Assembly (NCBI GenBank): GCA_026415395.1
Contig: JAOAHD010000017.1
Coordinates: forward strand, 85,001-149,000
DNA: 64,000 nucleotides
DNA from: Candidatus Binatia bacterium
GTDB lineage: Bacteria > Desulfobacterota > Binatia > HRBIN30
Reading direction: 5' to 3'
This document shows positions 63,041 to 64,000 of the stretch, in pieces. The first letter of the stretch is position 1; each line of letters opens with the position of its first letter. The notes under the pieces were generated by a model. It was not told where the DNA came from and did no database searches. It saw nothing but the letters and a program-made list of their open reading frames with translations. The position numbers and the translations under genes are program-made.

Positions 63041-64000
63041 TCAATGCGCAACGCTGATGAGGTGGGAGATCGTAAACACTTCCTCCACATTACCCGGCGC
63101 GTAGGGCGAGCGAGCGTTTGGCCCTTGGTTGAAGTACCAGGTATTTGGATCGGGCGAGGCTGGGCCCGGAATCATAATGACAGTGGCGTGATTCATCTGC
63201 GTGTCGATCATAGTCGCTGAGGTGAACCCCATCTCGTCTTCGTACACCAAGTCCGAACCTGGCGCCTGCCTACGGAAAGAAAAGTACTCGATCCAAACCT
63301 TCCAAAGCTCACCGCGCTTGTCGTAAATGTCCGAGGCCAAAACCACCCACGCCTCTGCATCGATGTAGAGCACCCTCTTGCCGTAAGCATACTGCGGCAG
63401 CTTGGTCACTCCTTCGATGACATAGACCTTGCGCTTCTCCCAATTGTCGCAAAACGCGAAGTCCGCCCCACCCTCACACCGTTGTGGCCGGAAATGCTCC
63501 CGGTGCAAAACTCCGAGCATCTCTTTAACGCCGAGGAGTTTCCACTCGCTCCAGGCAATGTGTCCACTGTATCCCCAAAACGAATCCTGGTCGGCGTCCT
63601 GCCCGAACAATGCATCGCTGCGTTGCGCGGTGGACATCCGCCGCACTCGGCGCACCGCTGGAACGTAGAGCCAGCTATCATCCTGCTTCGATGCATCGAT
63701 GTACCGGAAGTATAGGCCACCCACGCCCTTCATGTCATAGGGGGCCACAACCGGCGCTAGGAGCTCTTTATACCGAATGCCATCTGGGTTGGGCATTTCC
63801 GGTTTCGGATCAACGAACAAGCGACCGTTATAGTACAAACGGCGCATATCCCCGATGGTGAACTCTCGGTCGGGAACCATCGGTGCGGTGTAGGTGAGTG
63901 GCCCACTTGGTACCTGAAAGTCGCGCATCAAGACATCGTCGGTAATTAAAGGTTTGTACTGGTAATTCCACATGATCTTGATGGCGGCGTCCGGGTCGTT
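63041..64000 (-). CDS. DUF1329 outer-membrane lipoprotein-sorting-like protein, 5' end outside window
   Basis: The frame is open from the window end (AAIKIMWNYQYKPLI) to the stop at 63041, about 319 residues, so the N-terminus with signal peptide is missing. Recognised by YDMKGVGGLYFRY, YVPAVRRVRRMSTAQRSDALFGQDADQDSFWGYSG and KLPQYAYGKRVLYIDAEAWVVLASDIYD, typical of DUF1329, a LolB/LppX-like fold common in hydrocarbon-, steroid- and lipid-degrading bacteria and often next to RND/MMPL exporters. The track start at 63973 is an internal ATG, not the true start. Confidence 0.88.
   Translation of the reverse strand, partial: NDPDAAIKIMWNYQYKPLITDDVLMRDFQVPSGPLTYTAPMVPDREFTIGDMRRLYYNGRLFVDPKPEMPNPDGIRYKELLAPVVAPYDMKGVGGLYFRYIDASKQDDSWLYVPAVRRVRRMSTAQRSDALFGQDADQDSFWGYSGHIAWSEWKLLGVKEMLGVLHREHFRPQRCEGGADFAFCDNWEKRKVYVIEGVTKLPQYAYGKRVLYIDAEAWVVLASDIYDKRGELWKVWIEYFSFRRQAPGSDLVYEDEMGFTSATMIDTQMNHATVIMIPGPASPDPNTWYFNQGPNARSPYAPGNVEEVFTISHLISVAH

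Overview
The window reads as chromosome of a GC-rich, free-living Gram-negative bacterium from a deltaproteobacteria-like lineage, most plausibly Candidatus Binatota (Binatia). This is inferred from family content: secreted proteins with Thr/Pro linkers, two proteins with a Cys-bracketed double EF-hand tail, a DUF1329 outer-membrane protein, a fused EtfBA, KorAB and a MaoC-type hydratase. Coding density is high. I found no tRNA, rRNA, CRISPR array, integrase, transposase or prophage.

Layout. 1-8012 (-): smc, ftsY, a candidate 6S RNA, a 5-formyl-THF cyclo-ligase, rny and tyrS (cut by the window edge). 8246-16114: a double-length FBP aldolase/phosphatase, an HNH protein, and a radical SAM gene overlapping an RNase G homologue. 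16325-19213: korAB behind a good promoter. 19321-22035 (-): a secreted protein with a 443-residue Thr/Pro linker. 22664-24380: an rlpA-usp pair behind a c-di-AMP riboswitch, divergent from a small HTH regulator. 24975-28396: fused EtfBA and a GT39-like membrane protein. 28431-35008 (-): lrp-gltB-gltD. 35164-37529 (-): enoyl-CoA hydratase, MoaD/ThiS-like protein and rhodanese-MoeB. 37802-40989: a PuuD-like membrane protein facing a peroxide/iron operon (rubrerythrin, DUF3501, Fur, cupredoxin lipoprotein) with its own promoter, palindromic operator and internal terminator. 41004-47330 (-): GST, lipA, lipB, dienelactone hydrolase, ThiO-like oxidase, Xaa-Pro aminopeptidase and slipin. 47450-54353: small hypotheticals, a methyltransferase, a mesaconyl-CoA-hydratase-like protein, an RHH protein, two Get3/ArsA ATPases and fabF. 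54461-57861 (-): three secreted proteins carrying cohesin-like, EF-hand/dockerin-like and FG-GAP domains, one with a C-terminal sorting-type tail. 58061-64000: uncharacterised proteins, a HEAT protein, a D,D-carboxypeptidase homologue without its catalytic motifs, a ferritin-like protein, pterin dehydratase and a truncated DUF1329 gene.

The most unusual items are the tandem FBPA/P whose two copies have decayed in complementary halves, the cohesin/EF-hand surface cluster, the apparently dead PBP5-like protein, the MoaD-like carrier ending in one glycine, and two structured RNAs (c-di-AMP riboswitch, candidate 6S RNA). All functions are read from sequence alone, without database searches.
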